NCBI RefSeq assembly: GCF_900233005.1
Contig: NZ_LT960612.1
Span: 1-64,000, forward strand
Length of the DNA stretch: 64,000 nucleotides
From: Vibrio tapetis subsp. tapetis
GTDB taxonomy: Bacteria; Pseudomonadota; Gammaproteobacteria; Enterobacterales; Vibrionaceae
Direction: 5' to 3'
The notes under the pieces are model-generated. The model saw nothing but the letters and a program-made list of their open reading frames with translations. It ran no database searches and was not told the DNA's origin. Below, one piece after another: positions 26,132 to 36,486 of the stretch. Within the stretch, counting starts at the first letter, position 1. Every line of letters begins with the position of its first letter. Made by a program: the position numbers and the translations under genes.

Positions 26132-26758
26132 ACGAAACTATACACCGATGAACACTGCCCATTTTGCGCACGAGTACGTTACGTCGCTGGCATGCTAAAC
26201 ATAAATCCAGAAATTGTTGTTAGATATGATGATGAGCAAACGACTGTTGATATTATTGTTAAAAAACAAGTTCCAATCCTTATAAAAGGTGATGGCGATG
26301 TCATATCAGAAAGCCTAGATATTATTGAGTGCGTTCTTAGCCTTTCTGATTCAACAAACAAAGGGATCCCTTCAGATTCAATTACGGAATAGCAAAAGCA
26401 ATCAACCGGTGTTCTTCAAAAGATTGGGTATCCACGCTGGTATCAAATGGTTCTTGGAGAGTTTGGCTCTGATTCAGCTAAGGCACTATGGCGCGCAAGA
26501 AAAGAAACTGAAAGACTTAACTTTGACAGGCTAGTTGCTGACTCAGCTGAAATCACTAAAGATGCGGAAGCATTAATTGATAAAGCCTGGTCTTTTCTCT
26601 ATCTCGATTCTCACCATCAAATGAATGTTGTTGATAACGCAGTCGTGTTTTCTATACTTCGCGAATTCTTAAGCCTGTGAGAGATCAATTCGGATCCAGC
26701 CGTTAAAAACTGGATGGAACCTGCTAGTAAACAAGCCAACGTTAAACTAATTAAGTAA
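26132..26758 (+). pseudogene. Glutaredoxin-2 (grxB-like) pseudogene
   Basis: The reading TKLYTDEHCPFCARVRYV shows the glutaredoxin-2 active site CPFC, then KKQVPILIKGDG and SESLDIIE of the N-terminal domain. After an amber codon at 26390-26392 the same frame continues with the helical C-terminal domain (GYPRWYQM ... LREFLSL), meets an opal codon at 26678-26680, and ends at 26758. The initiating ATG appears to have become ACG (26132). Three lesions in one constant frame show recent inactivation by point mutation. Confidence 0.75.
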
Positions 26759-27275
26759 GGTTTAGCGCTGCAAAACCGTGTCGTCATGCCTGCCAATCTG
26801 CCGGGGTTGACACTTCATACACAGACTCTGCGATGTCTTGATATTCGTAACGCACATCATCACTTAATAAACGCCGATCTCGACAACCATATACTACTGA
26901 TAGTATTGAAATATCGCCTTAATTTCGAGGTATTAGCCATTTTCAAAATACCATCATTCACCATTACATTAAAAGTGTTCTCCCATGCATCATATCAAGT
27001 TAACGGTACAAGTTACGCATAACATCCATAGCATATCATTTATCAATATCACGCAGGTTAGCCATAGGTAAACATAATGTTAATGTTGTTGTCATTAAGA
27101 GCCCAATTCTGAATGTACGGAATTGATTACTAACAAGTACATTTTCATTACACTGAATTTTTACGCATAACAAATAAGGATTAAGCGCTGCGCAGCCAGC
27201 GTTAAATCCCGGGTGTTGAACAAGCCCGTTGCCACTTCTTATAGTAAATTGTGCGATCTGGTTTGGTGGGCGCAT
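26759..27275. other. Non-coding stretch between grxB remnant and IS91-like element
   Basis: No supported gene. A palindromic GCTGCGCAGC lies near 27187; I looked for an integron attC and found no convincing one. Confidence 0.35.
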
Positions 27276-27423
27276 CGCCTTGAGGTTTTTTCAAGGCGAG
27301 CGAAACTGAGATAAGATTGCGATAGCAATATTATCAATCAGTTAGCTGTTTTATTATCGTCTTTTGGGGTCGCTCTCCTCTGATTTCATTTCGGTCATTA
27401 TCCTTATTATGTTTGCCTTTCGG

Positions 27424-28490
27424 CTATCTCGGTCGCGTTATTCCCACGCACGCCATCTCATGCTGGCAGCACGGGCAGGTTCGTATGGCTTTGGCTCTGA
27501 TGGTCGTGGTCATTGGTGGGGTTTGATAAAACAGGTTTAACAACAAGAGCTGAATACGCACCCGTTGCGCTTTCGCTTGGCCGCGTAAAAAACCGTAGTC
27601 TCTTACTCGCTGCAACCCTTTAGGCAGCACGTGTTGCAAGATGAGCAGCAAGAACTCAATCGTGGGTAAAGTGCGTGTCTTTATTACATTGGTTTTACTT
27701 TCTTTGTAGCGGAAGGTGACGCTATGGTTATCGCTGTGAATGATGTCGTTGTCTGGCAGCACGCCTCGGTACAGGTAGCGTGATAGATATTCCAACGCGG
27801 GCTCCCCATAGCCCACGCTTTGACAGTCAACGACCCACTGTTTCGGTATCGACTTGGGTAGCCACAGTTGCGGATGTTGATTGATGGCCTCCAGCAACCG
27901 CGCGCGCCAAACTCTGGCGAGGGCGAACTCGTTAAACAAGTACCGTTTGTTGCCCTTGTGCCATACTTGTTTGGATGAGTCATACCTTCCGCCTGCCGAG
28001 ATAATGTGTAAGTGCGGATGCAGGTCTCTTTTTCTGCTGTGGGTATGCAGTACGGCGGTAAAACCCAGTTCCCCCTTTTGCTCTTTTTGAGCGAAGCTTT
28101 TCAGCACGCTGGCAGCAACCGAGAACATCACTTGATACAGCGCTTTGGGCTGTTTCTTAGCGAGTATTCTCAGTTGATATGGCAAGGTAAAGGTGGTCAT
28201 AAAGTAGTGTATTGGTAGCAGCTTTTGTTTTTGGCGCAGCAGCAATCACAAGTGGTGCGGTGTTGGCATTGTGGGCAATGTCGATGTCCACAAGAGAGCG
28301 GCAATCGGTCATCGTGATGGCAGTGCGAACAAAGCCATTGTGAACGGCCTTGTTGCTCGGTTTTACACCTAAGCATGGCAGACATCGCCTTGCGAATGTC
28401 GTGGCTGACTTGAGCGTTCACTTCTGGTGATAGGAGGTGGCGCTCAAGCTCATCTTTATGAGCGCGCAGCAGTTCAATGAAAGTACTCAT
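27424..28490 (-). pseudogene. IS91-family transposase, frameshifted
   Basis: ATG 28490 overlaps the recombinase stop (ATGA). The N-terminal part has the zinc-binding motifs CSHCHHDD and CGHRHCPQCQ. Near 28240 the frame breaks. The neighbouring frame continues with QKLLPIHYFMTTFTLP, the HUH motif region DLHPHLHIISAGG, and the C-terminal RTCPCCQHEM zinc knuckle to 27424. The canonical protein would be about 350 aa. The break is at a run of GC-rich alternating codons and may be a sequencing error; otherwise the element cannot transpose by itself. Confidence 0.75.
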
Positions 28491-29374
28491 GCTTCCTCCC
28501 ACATTAAGGTCAATGCATCCGCAAGTTGGTTTGCGGCCAGTGCCGCATCGCGCTGTTTGAGTTGCGTCATTCTTGTGTAGCGTGCGGTGGTGTTCAGACT
28601 GGCGTGGCCCAGCAAGGTTTGCAGTGAACGAAGGTCGAGCCCTTGCTCCAATAGGTGCGTGGCATAACAATGCCTGAGCGAATGAGGGGAGACCAGTTTT
28701 TGGATACCGCAGTCCTTGAGTACCAGTTTCATGGCCTTTTGAACGCCCCCTCTGTCCATGGGGTTATCGATGTTTTTGCCAAGGCCAGGGAATATCAGTC
28801 TCGGATGTTTATGGGTGGCCCAATGCGCCCGCAGCGCATGAAGGGTTCGCATGGGCAAGGGCACCAATCGGTCTTTGCCGCCTTTACCATCTCGAACGTG
28901 CACTTGCATTGTGTGTCTGTCGACATCGTGGATAGTCAAGTGTAGCCCTTCACTCAAGCGGAGCCCCATCGTATATAAGGTCAGAAAGAAGACTTGATAG
29001 CGGCGCTGCCTTGTCATGCTAATGAGCAGAGCGACTTGCTGTGGCGTCATGATGTCGGGTAGTTTTCTAGTTTGAGGTGGCTTGATGATATCGAGCCATA
29101 CCCACTGTTTATTCAAGGTGTAGCGATAGAAGAACTGTAAGCCATTACGGTCGAGTTTAACGGTGCTCCATGAGTGAGTGCTTATCAAGCTGGCGAAGTA
29201 TTCTTTTAAATCAGCCGTGTTCAATGTATCGGGACAACAGTCAAAGAACTCGCTAATCCTACGTACCGCGCGAGAATAAGCATCAATGGTAGCGGGTCGT
29301 TTACCTTGCAGGGTTAAGTTGGTAAGGTGTTGTTCATAAGAACAATTGTATCGCTCTAGTTCGGTTGTGTTCAT
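28487..29374 (-). CDS. Tyrosine recombinase of the IS91-like element
   Basis: A 295-aa integrase/XerC-type protein. N-terminal SAM-like domain (TIDAYSRAVRRISEFF), then the catalytic domain with Arg in MGLRLSEGLHL, HSLRHCYATHLL and the tyrosine in TTARYTR. It ends in an ATGA overlap with the transposase gene. In related IS91 elements its contribution to mobility is unclear. Intact. Confidence 0.88.
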   Translation of the reverse strand: MNTTELERYNCSYEQHLTNLTLQGKRPATIDAYSRAVRRISEFFDCCPDTLNTADLKEYFASLISTHSWSTVKLDRNGLQFFYRYTLNKQWVWLDIIKPPQTRKLPDIMTPQQVALLISMTRQRRYQVFFLTLYTMGLRLSEGLHLTIHDVDRHTMQVHVRDGKGGKDRLVPLPMRTLHALRAHWATHKHPRLIFPGLGKNIDNPMDRGGVQKAMKLVLKDCGIQKLVSPHSLRHCYATHLLEQGLDLRSLQTLLGHASLNTTARYTRMTQLKQRDAALAANQLADALTLMWEEA

Positions 29375-29579
29375 GGTATGTACTCCTGTTATCCGCCATC
29401 GTAGTGATGGGGCTACAGTGAGTATGGATGGAGTGCGCCTTACTCTGCCGCGGAGCGGCTTCGTTCAACTATCAGCTAGATACCCAGCACATTAGAGTCT
29501 AAGTTCTAATTTTCATGATTGACTGTTTTATTAAATAATATATTTTTGCACTCGAATTAAATACCTACCAAGGATATGC

Positions 29580-29891
29580 ATGATTGTTATTTCTCTAGAA
29601 TCTCTAAACATCGTTACTGAGTTTCTCAAGACGCTAAATATTAAGAACAACACTATTTTCATAAACGATGGTACCGCCTCAAGAGAGCTAGTAGATTTTG
29701 AAGTCAAAAGTCTTGATTTTGAAGTGAATGGCATGTATCAAGCGCTAGAGTCAGAGTACGTATTACACTTCCAAGATGCGAGTATTACGTATAGCCTCAA
29801 TGGAAACAAAATCCAGATTCAACCTTTCATGTCATCTTTAACACCTTCAGATAATGGTATGCCTTCAGAAGTATCAGCATTTCATTTTTAA
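29580..29891 (+). CDS. Hypothetical protein
   Basis: A 103-aa acidic protein (SLESLNIVTEFLKTLNIKNN ... YVLHFQDASITYSLNGNKIQ) with an alternating strand pattern suggestive of a small beta sheet. ATG 29580 follows AAGGAT. No family was recognised; it stands alone right of the IS91-like element, with A+T-rich composition. Confidence 0.45.
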   Translation: MIVISLESLNIVTEFLKTLNIKNNTIFINDGTASRELVDFEVKSLDFEVNGMYQALESEYVLHFQDASITYSLNGNKIQIQPFMSSLTPSDNGMPSEVSAFHF

Positions 29892-30091
29892 CTTTGATAA
29901 AGCGAATCTGAGCAGATTAAATGGAGTTAACCACCCTATTTTGACTATTTAGTGTTTACGCTAGAGACAGTTCGCTTTTATTAGTAAATTGTCTTATACA
30001 GCCATAAGAAATTAGTTGCTTTTCGCGTATTGAGCCCAAAAATCATTGATGCTATAAATATGTGAAAGCGCTTATAACTAGAGAAACTAAA

Positions 30092-30283
30092 ATGGCTTTA
30101 ATTATTGGACCAAGCGAAAAAGTAGGAAGAAGTGGTGGTTCGTTTCAAGAATGCAACGCCTTAGGCACTGTCCTTTTTGGAAGGTACTGTACTATAAGAG
30201 ATCATGAACAAGCTCCACCGACAAAAGCGTCAGGCAGAAAATGGAAACAGATATTCAGAACGCCTGACAACATTGAAAATTAA
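30092..30283 (+). CDS. Small hypothetical protein (YjzC-like pattern)
   Basis: A 63-aa protein, starting at ATG 30092. The spacing of SGGSFQEC ... G-Y ... HEQAPPTKASGRKW resembles the short YjzC-like family, with a Cys and a closing PP...W motif. The match is weak. A short terminator follows. Confidence 0.4.
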   Translation: MALIIGPSEKVGRSGGSFQECNALGTVLFGRYCTIRDHEQAPPTKASGRKWKQIFRTPDNIEN

Positions 30284-30287
30284 GATT

Positions 30288-30312
30288 AAGCCACTGATTT
30301 CATTGGCTTTTT
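30288..30312 (+). terminator. Probable terminator
   Basis: AAGCCA (30288-30293) pairs with TGGCTT (30304-30309), then T5. The stem is short. Confidence 0.45.
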
Positions 30313-30554
30313 AAATTCAAAGAAGTTTACCTATTCACCGCAGCCCTATGAGATTGTAACTTTATCTATCAATTTGCTTTAGAGCTTTCGAAACCTCAAT
30401 AGTTGAGCTAAAATTCTTGTTCTGTATCAGAACCGATCTCTAGTAGAGCTATACCAAAAAGAAGCGCTGAGGAAGTTCATACAGTGATGACATGGCAATA
30501 AGATCAGAATTACGACGAGAAAGGAAAAAACCTACAGCATCGTTATAAGCTTCG

Positions 30555-31049
30555 AGGAAAATCATAGAAACTGTCATCAAGCAAGCAATTGAATTAAGGA
30601 AAGAGGCTAAGTATCAAGAATCGAGGGCTTTGCTCTTAACACTCTTAACCAATGAGAGGTATTCTGCTAAGGCTCACTTGCAAATTGCTTAGTCGTACGA
30701 CAATGAAGGTAAAGAGCGAGAAGCGGTTGCTCATTATTTATTATCTCTTTCGGGTTTGCTTTCGCTTGTAGAAAGATTTGATGCTTTGTTTGGGCTAGCA
30801 GCGAGTACCTATCGAAGCCTTGGTATGTATTCAGAGGCATTAATCTATTTCGAGCAAACTCTAAATGAGTATCCTAGTTCTATCGAAGTTCAGCCTTTCT
30901 ACGCTATGTGTCTTTACAATTTGGGACGCCATAAGGAAGCGACATCATTACTACTTAAACTTTTGGTATCAACCACAAACAGTGATGCCATTAATGAGTA
31001 TCAGCGAGCAATTTCTTTATACGCACAAGATTTAGATAAAACGTGGTGA
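30555..31049 (+). pseudogene. Tetratricopeptide (TPR_5-type) protein pseudogene
   Basis: In one frame the sequence reads IETVIKQAIELRKEAKYQE, then AHLQIA, an amber codon at 30690-30692, and resumes with SYDNEGKEREAVAHYL and ERFDALFGLAASTYRSLG to a stop at 31049. This is the helical repeat pattern of ~165-aa TPR group 5 proteins. The start codon also appears lost. No active site is expected in this family; they serve as binding scaffolds. Confidence 0.65.
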
Positions 31050-31336
31050 AATGCAACGCGGTCAAGCAAAGAACTTAAATCAGTATGACTCTTGTTTAGA
31101 GTGATGAGATGTCACGGAGCACAGATAATACTCAATCGTAAGTGAGGCTCTTGGTTGTGGTGACTCTTCGGGCAAAACATTACGTTTTTTCTCCTCTCGG
31201 AATAACGGATATCAAGCAAAGCTGGATGTGGCAATCTGTTCCTGCTAACAATAACCCAACACCGTGTCCGCCCCATGAAACCACGGGGCAGATATATAAT
31301 AGTTGATTTAATATAACTGTATCACTTTAATGGCGA
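31050..31336. other. Non-coding gap
   Basis: Nothing supportable was seen on either strand between the TPR remnant and the chemoreceptor remnant. Confidence 0.3.
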
Positions 31337-32345
31337 TCACTTGAACGCTCCCATCTTAGATTGAACGTTATGAGCCAAGCTACTGATTTCCTTACATGCT
31401 ATAGCGGTTTGTGAAGTGCCTTCTGCCGTTTCTGAGGAGGCTGTATTAAGATGCTCAACACTTCGATCTAACTCTTATGACACTGAGTTTTGTTCACTAC
31501 AAACTGTTGAAATATGAGTACTCATCTGAGCAACGCTCTCTACAGAGTGCTCGCTCATATCAATTTGTTCACCGGCCTCATTCAACTAATCTACACATGT
31601 AGCGATACCACTCAGACACTCACGGCTTACCTCCCCCTTTTTGACGGTTTTTTCTTGTAAATCATCAACAATCTCTACAATCTGAGTGTAGATTCTTGCG
31701 TTCGTTGAGCCAGAGAACGATCTTCATCAGCTACTACTGCAAAGCCTCGTCCTTGCTATCCTGCTCTGGCTGCTTCTATTGCACCATTCAGTGCCAATAG
31801 GTTGGTTTGTTCCGCAATCCCTCTAATAACATCGACAACTACATTTATGCTAGTAGAGCTATTTTCTAAATTACTCGCTAACTAATCTGTGTTTTGTATT
31901 GTTTTAGTGACCTGAGCAATTTCTTGGATTGTTTTATTTAGGATCTCGGTTCTATGCTTTGCAACTTCAGTGGCTGAGTGTGATCCACTTTCTATATTGT
32001 GCTAACTCATTAACTGCGCCTTTATTTCAGTCATAGCTGATCCAACAGAACTCACTCCAATTGTCGATTTTGCACTCTTAAAGCCGTTTGAGCGGATATT
32101 GCACTCACCTCTTCCACCGCTGCTGTTAATTGAATTGTTGAATCACTAACTTCTGAAATTAAGGAGTGAACATTGTTCTGCATTGATACTAACTCATTAA
32201 GCAAACTCCCAAGTTCATCTTTAGTTAACTCTCTTTCATCAATTGTATTATTCAACTGACCTTTAGCTACCTGAGAAGCAAACCACAAAGCTCTATTAAA
32301 CGGTTTATAAATTATTCGAAATAACAGAGTTGATAAAAAAATTGT
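31337..32345 (-). pseudogene. Methyl-accepting chemotaxis protein pseudogene
   Basis: Minus-strand reading gives the end of a membrane helix, a HAMP-like segment (FASQVAKGQLNNTIDEREL) and the first methylation helix (QLTAAVEEVSAISAQT). After a frameshift near 32055 it gives the signalling hairpin with [23 protein letters not shown] and GRGFAVVADE. At least four in-frame stops interrupt it (after NTD, ARAG, TCVD and SVS). The periplasmic sensor part is absent. It once coupled a ligand to CheA/CheW. Confidence 0.75.
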
Positions 32346-32361
32346 CCTGCCTCATCGTAAC

Positions 32362-32889
32362 CTAAGCAAATTTAGCGTACACCCAAGTGCTATCGATAAC
32401 GCCCGAGGGCAAACGCCGAGCATGGCTTAACTTCGCCTCTAGACAAAAGCCACATCGTTCTGCGACTGCTCGGCTCTGTTGATTAGATCCAGCCATCTTT
32501 ATTTCAAGTCGCTTGGCCCTTTTTTCTTCAAATGCATAACGCTCAACCAAGGCCAACGCTTCTGAAATGAACCCTTGTCCGGTTTTCCCAGTATCTAGCC
32601 AATACCCCAATTCGAAATAAGGTACGGTCGCATCTCGTACAATAAACCCCACGACACCGATAAACGACTGAGTCTGCTTTTCAACAATATTAAACCAAAA
32701 CCCATCGGTAAATTGGTGATAGTTATCGACGGCCATTTGCACATTGTTTTCCAACGTTTGCAACGTCAATGATTCGGTCACCCACGGCAAAAATGTTGAC
32801 AATTCGGTCTGACTATTGGTGATCACGCGCCACATTGCATTGGTGTATTTATGTGACGGCGGTGTTAATATAATCCGAGTTGATTCCAT
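32362..32889 (-). CDS. GNAT-family acetyltransferase (RimJ/RimL type)
   Basis: A 175-aa N-acetyltransferase. ATG 32889 (MESTRIILTPP) matches the usual start; the frame extends to 32961 without support. The acetyl-CoA loop lies in ELGYWLDTGKTGQGFISEAL, and the C-terminal NQQSRAVAERCGF is the typical RimL helix. It would acetylate the N-terminal amine of a protein or a small molecule. The gene stands alone between the MCP remnant and an IS copy. Confidence 0.85.
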   Translation of the reverse strand: MESTRIILTPPSHKYTNAMWRVITNSQTELSTFLPWVTESLTLQTLENNVQMAVDNYHQFTDGFWFNIVEKQTQSFIGVVGFIVRDATVPYFELGYWLDTGKTGQGFISEALALVERYAFEEKRAKRLEIKMAGSNQQSRAVAERCGFCLEAKLSHARRLPSGVIDSTWVYAKFA

Positions 32890-33160
32890 ATTTCCCTCAA
32901 TGTTTGGCAGCCTGATGATCCACGTATTAATAAGCGACTCGTTAATGATGTTGAAGACCAAGCCGCATAATAATCTTGTGGAGACACGACCTAAGCTCAG
33001 GCTACTCTAGTTGACTCACTCCCACCCGATTCTACTATGTCGCGACCAACGTTGTTAAGTGAGCGCAACTTCAATAACGTCCGAAAATATTATTTATCCG
33101 GTTTAATACAACCTAATACTAAGAGAAAATTGTAACACGAAGTGGTAAGACCCCAGAACC

Positions 33161-34040
33161 CTATACACTTTCAAGCTTCTGATAATACTGTCTTTCGTAT
33201 TCATTCGGGGACAGTCCACCATTAGGACCATGATTCCGTTTTGGACTGTAGAAGCACTCGATATATTCAAATATCTCAGAGCGTGCTTCATCACGGGCTT
33301 TATAGAACCTTCGCTTTACTCGATCTTTCTTGAGCAGAGAGAAGAAACTCTCAGCAACGGCGTTATCGTGACAGTTTCCCCTTCTACTCATGCTAATTTC
33401 CATATTGTGCTCTTTTAGGAAACTGCGCCAATCGCTAGAGGTATACTGCACACCTTGCTCTGAGTGAACTAGAACCTGTTCGCTTGGCCGTCTTCGCCAA
33501 ATAGGCATCAATGACAAGGTCGGTTTTTGGACTGCTTTTCATCGTCCAGCCAACTACTTTTCTAGAAAATAAATCGATAACGACGGTGAGGTAAAGCCAA
33601 CCTTCATAGGTACGAATATAAGTAAAGTCCGTCACCCAGCTTGTATCAGGTTTATCAATGGTAAACACTCGGTCTAGGACATTTGGGGCGGCTAAATCGG
33701 CTTTGCCGGAATGGAAACCTTTGTGTCGCTTATATCCACGCACAGCCTTAATGTTGGCGGATTTTATTAGTCGGTAAACCCGATTCTTACCACAGGACTC
33801 ACCATCACTTTTTAAATCAATGGTGAGATTGCGATATCCGTACACGCAACCACTCTCGAGCCAAAATTGTTTAATCTTTCCGAGCAAACGTTGGTCTTCT
33901 TTGCCTCGAGTGCTGAGAGGGTGTCGACACCAGTCATAAAAGCCACTGCGCTCAATTCCAAGAGCACCACAAACAACCATACGCGGATACTTTTGGAGTC
34001 GTTCTCTTATAACGTGTACTTTTCTTTGACTCCCCTGCAA
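33161..34040 (-). pseudogene. IS3-family OrfB (DDE integrase), frameshifted
   Basis: Begins in -1 overlap with OrfA. HTH_21 region (YPRMVVCGALGIERSGFYDW), then the DDE core: first Asp in WVTDFTYI, second region VIDLFSRKVVGW. A frameshift near 33490-33500 moves the last part to another frame (VLVHSEQGVQYTSSDW ... RGNCHDNAVAESFF), which holds the third catalytic residue. A full-length enzyme cannot be made. Confidence 0.8.
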
Positions 34041-34299
34041 AGTACACCGCGGCTTCCTTTAATATGTCCCTCTCCATCGTGACCCGCTTTAAATCAGCTC
34101 TCAGCTGGCGTATCTCTGCGCTTTGATCGTCTTCCTGCTTACGCTGCTTCTCAGGCTTGTCGTACTTTTTAACCCAATCACACAAGGATTTGTAACTGAC
34201 TCCCAATCATTGAGCTACCGAACTGAGAGGATGCCCTTGCTTTGTGACTTGCTGGACGGCTTGAATTTTAAATTCTTCTGGGTAGCATTTTCCGCTCAT
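33952..34299 (-). pseudogene. IS3-family OrfA with internal stop
   Basis: MSGKCYPEEFKIQAVQQV is the HTH_Tnp_1 start. Codon 31 (34207-34209) is TGA, after SVAQ, where a sense codon is normal, followed by LGVSYKSLCDWVKKYD and the leucine-zipper region RQLRADLKRVTMERDIL. OrfA is therefore truncated within its DNA-binding domain. Confidence 0.75.
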
Positions 34300-34364
34300 G
34301 ATTACACCTCATAGTTTGTTCAATTATATAACTATTTAGTGTATGGGGAACTGGGGTCTTACCA

Positions 34365-35039
34365 ATTTTTTCTGGTTGGCTTTGCCGTGACCGCTCCATT
34401 GATAATCAGCTACACTCACTACACGTAACAACCTAGGACTCAATTCAAAACAACCAAATATAAGCAATATACTTAGGCGCTAATTGATTTCACCTCTCCA
34501 ACATAAAGAACAACCCACTACCTCGCGTTGCGCCGCAGAAAAATCGTCACAAAATAAACGGCGTTTGTTTAATTTGTGGCGCATTTGAACAAAGCGAAGC
34601 GCGTTAGTTCTGTATGATATTCACTCAATCGAGTTGAGATACGCATGATGAAGAAGCAAACAAGTTAAACCGCGACGAGGCAAATACGGACTACTAATGA
34701 TCAAGCTGACCGTCTCGTTGGACGGAAATTGGTTTGCGTTGTTAATCAATTCGATGAAATTAAAATCGACAGGTGATAGAAAGAGGCATCTCTACAAAAC
34801 GTCACTCCATTAAATTCAGATTCAGATTCAGAATAACTAGCAATTGAACTGTTGAAATTACCAGAGTATAGTTATCTGCCGTGTTAGATATGCTACCTAG
34901 ACGTTTAATGGAATAGTAAAATGTGCTTAGTCGTTAGGTGTGGTTGTACTCGCTGCCCGCCACTTTTATAAAATATCAACGTAATCCTGTTGTTTAAGGC
35001 GCATTGCTGTGCGTCATGATATTTTATTGGAGTTTAAAA
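34365..35039. other. Non-coding stretch left of the LysE-family gene
   Basis: No supported gene and no long repeat was seen. The composition is A+T-rich. The lysE-like promoter should lie near 34960-35030. Confidence 0.35.
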
Positions 35040-35669
35040 ATGACTATTGATACTCTCGTTGCCTTCGCTGGCATCGTTTTTTTATTGGCTATGATCCCAG
35101 GCCCCAACGCACTTCTAATTTTATATACCTCTTTGTCTGAAGGAAAACGTCTGGCATTTGTCAATGTGCTCGGTGTAAGTTTTGGTTTTCTGGTGCATGC
35201 ATTTGTATCAGCACAAGGGCTAAGCCTTATACTGTCCCAATCTTCTACGGCTTTTAACATCTTTAAATGGCTAGGGGTAGGTTATTTATTTTGGTTGGGC
35301 GTAAGTCACGTCACTAAGGGCTTAAAGCAGTCTGAGTCAAAAATGGAACCAAAGCAACACGCGATTAACCCGTCTTTAATGAGTAGCTTTATCAAAGGAT
35401 TGTTAACTAATTTACTCAATCCAAAGATAGTGTTGTTTTATTTGTCCATCTTTCCACAGTTTATTTCACAACAACATATTTTAGAGCAAAGCATGATATT
35501 AGGACTCGTTCAGGCTTTGGTTGTTGCTGGCTGGTTTCTTGTGGTGATCCTGTTTGCTACAAAACTCAAAGCATTACTAACAACCCCTAAAATCGCAAAA
35601 TGGTTGAACTACATCAGTGGCGGACTCTTTGTTAGCTTTGGCGTTAGTTTAGCCAGCACTAGGTTGTAA
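35040..35669 (+). CDS. LysE/RhtB-family amino-acid exporter
   Basis: A 209-aa inner-membrane protein with about six helices. ATG 35040 follows GGAG at 35030-35033; upstream starts lack ribosome sites. The family motif AMIPGPNALLIL is near residue 20-31, and LLNPKIVLFYLSIFPQF is the conserved second-half signature. It probably exports an amino acid or homoserine-lactone-like compound by proton antiport. Intact and apparently monocistronic; a GGGGCAAC-based hairpin follows at about 35692-35716. Confidence 0.88.
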   Translation: MTIDTLVAFAGIVFLLAMIPGPNALLILYTSLSEGKRLAFVNVLGVSFGFLVHAFVSAQGLSLILSQSSTAFNIFKWLGVGYLFWLGVSHVTKGLKQSESKMEPKQHAINPSLMSSFIKGLLTNLLNPKIVLFYLSIFPQFISQQHILEQSMILGLVQALVVAGWFLVVILFATKLKALLTTPKIAKWLNYISGGLFVSFGVSLASTRL

Positions 35670-35806
35670 GGTTTTCTCTTTCAACGTAAATAAGGGGCAA
35701 CACTTTGGTTGTCCCCTCGCCCCATTTGTGAGTCGTTTTTTTAGCAACTATAGTTCATACTTTTTTGTGGTAAGATCCTGTCATCAATAGATACCCAACG
35801 TCACTA

Positions 35807-36379
35807 ATGTCTGAATATTCCTATCATCAACTGCTTAAATCGACCTTCGAGAACGCGCTAATCCACCTTTACTTCAAAGTGAGTTCTTCTCGCGGCTTTG
35901 TTAACGAAAAACAACGAAACAAGATCATCATTGATTTCTTAAAACCAAAAGTGAAGCAAACCCGATATAGCGCTATTAAGAAAAAGCTCAAAACTGTTTG
36001 TTTGATGAAGGATAAATTTGGCTCAGTCGAAAAACGATTGGAAAGCGCTTTAAGCCAATATTCAGCGATAGAAAACAAAAACGATGTTGATAAGCTTTAC
36101 TCTTTATTAGAGCAGCTTGAAAATGCGGGGTTAATGACAAAGCTTGTCGAAGAGACGCCGACTCAGGATCCAAACGTGGTTTATCTTGATAGAGCACATA
36201 TTGATAACTGCTTCAATGATGACAATCGCCAAATTGCTCCAATCTCCTTGTTCATACATACTAATGAATTAGCCAAATTTACTAAATGCTTAACAGAGCA
36301 ACTTTACTTCAAATTCGAGCAGTATCAAGTAAGTGAAGAGTTAAAAAACTATCACTACCAACTTCATCCAATTAGCTGA
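35807..36379 (+). CDS. Hypothetical protein, possibly DUF2913 family
   Basis: A 190-aa lysine-rich helical protein (SYHQLLKSTFENALIHLYF ... FLKPKVKQTRYSAIKKKLK ... DVDKLYSLLEQLE). The pattern recalls DUF2913 proteins found mainly in Vibrio and relatives; this is from memory and tentative. It may be the last gene outside, or the first inside, the satellite-like element. Confidence 0.5.
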   Translation: MSEYSYHQLLKSTFENALIHLYFKVSSSRGFVNEKQRNKIIIDFLKPKVKQTRYSAIKKKLKTVCLMKDKFGSVEKRLESALSQYSAIENKNDVDKLYSLLEQLENAGLMTKLVEETPTQDPNVVYLDRAHIDNCFNDDNRQIAPISLFIHTNELAKFTKCLTEQLYFKFEQYQVSEELKNYHYQLHPIS

Positions 36380-36486
36380 CTGACTAAACAGCCATTGCTG
36401 CGCTGTACTCATTTTATGCGATTTGTAGACATGAAAGACCCAGCATTGTCAAAAGCTAAAAACTGCTCACAAAAATATCACCAAAT

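Larger units (their letters stand above)
27276..29465 (-). mobile_element. IS91-family element carrying a tyrosine recombinase gene (limits approximate)
   Basis: Contains a Y2/HUH-type IS91 transposase gene and, upstream and overlapping it, a tyrosine recombinase gene, an arrangement known in one IS91 subgroup. A perfect 8-bp hairpin (CGCCTTGA 27276-27283 with TCAAGGCG 27291-27298) lies beyond the transposase 3' end, as expected near oriIS. A smaller GCCG-CGGAG-CGGC hairpin near 29449 may mark the other end. No target duplication is expected for this rolling-circle family. Confidence 0.65.
33143..34364 (-). mobile_element. IS3-family insertion sequence, inactive copy
   Basis: A 1222-bp element with imperfect terminal inverted repeats beginning TGGTAAGACCCCAG (left end 33143; right end ends at 34364). 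The transposase is encoded on the minus strand as OrfA plus OrfB. The flanking 3-bp sequences (AAG and ATT) do not match, so there is no target duplication. Confidence 0.85.

Noticed and set aside
27040..27260. Possible integron attC site
   Set aside because: Some TAAC/GTTA-like ends occur, but there is no paired R and L box structure and no cassette array around it.
36380..36486. Left attachment site of the satellite-like element
   Set aside because: I searched here and at 35670-35800 for a copy of the guaC-terminator sequence and found none, so no att pair is claimed.
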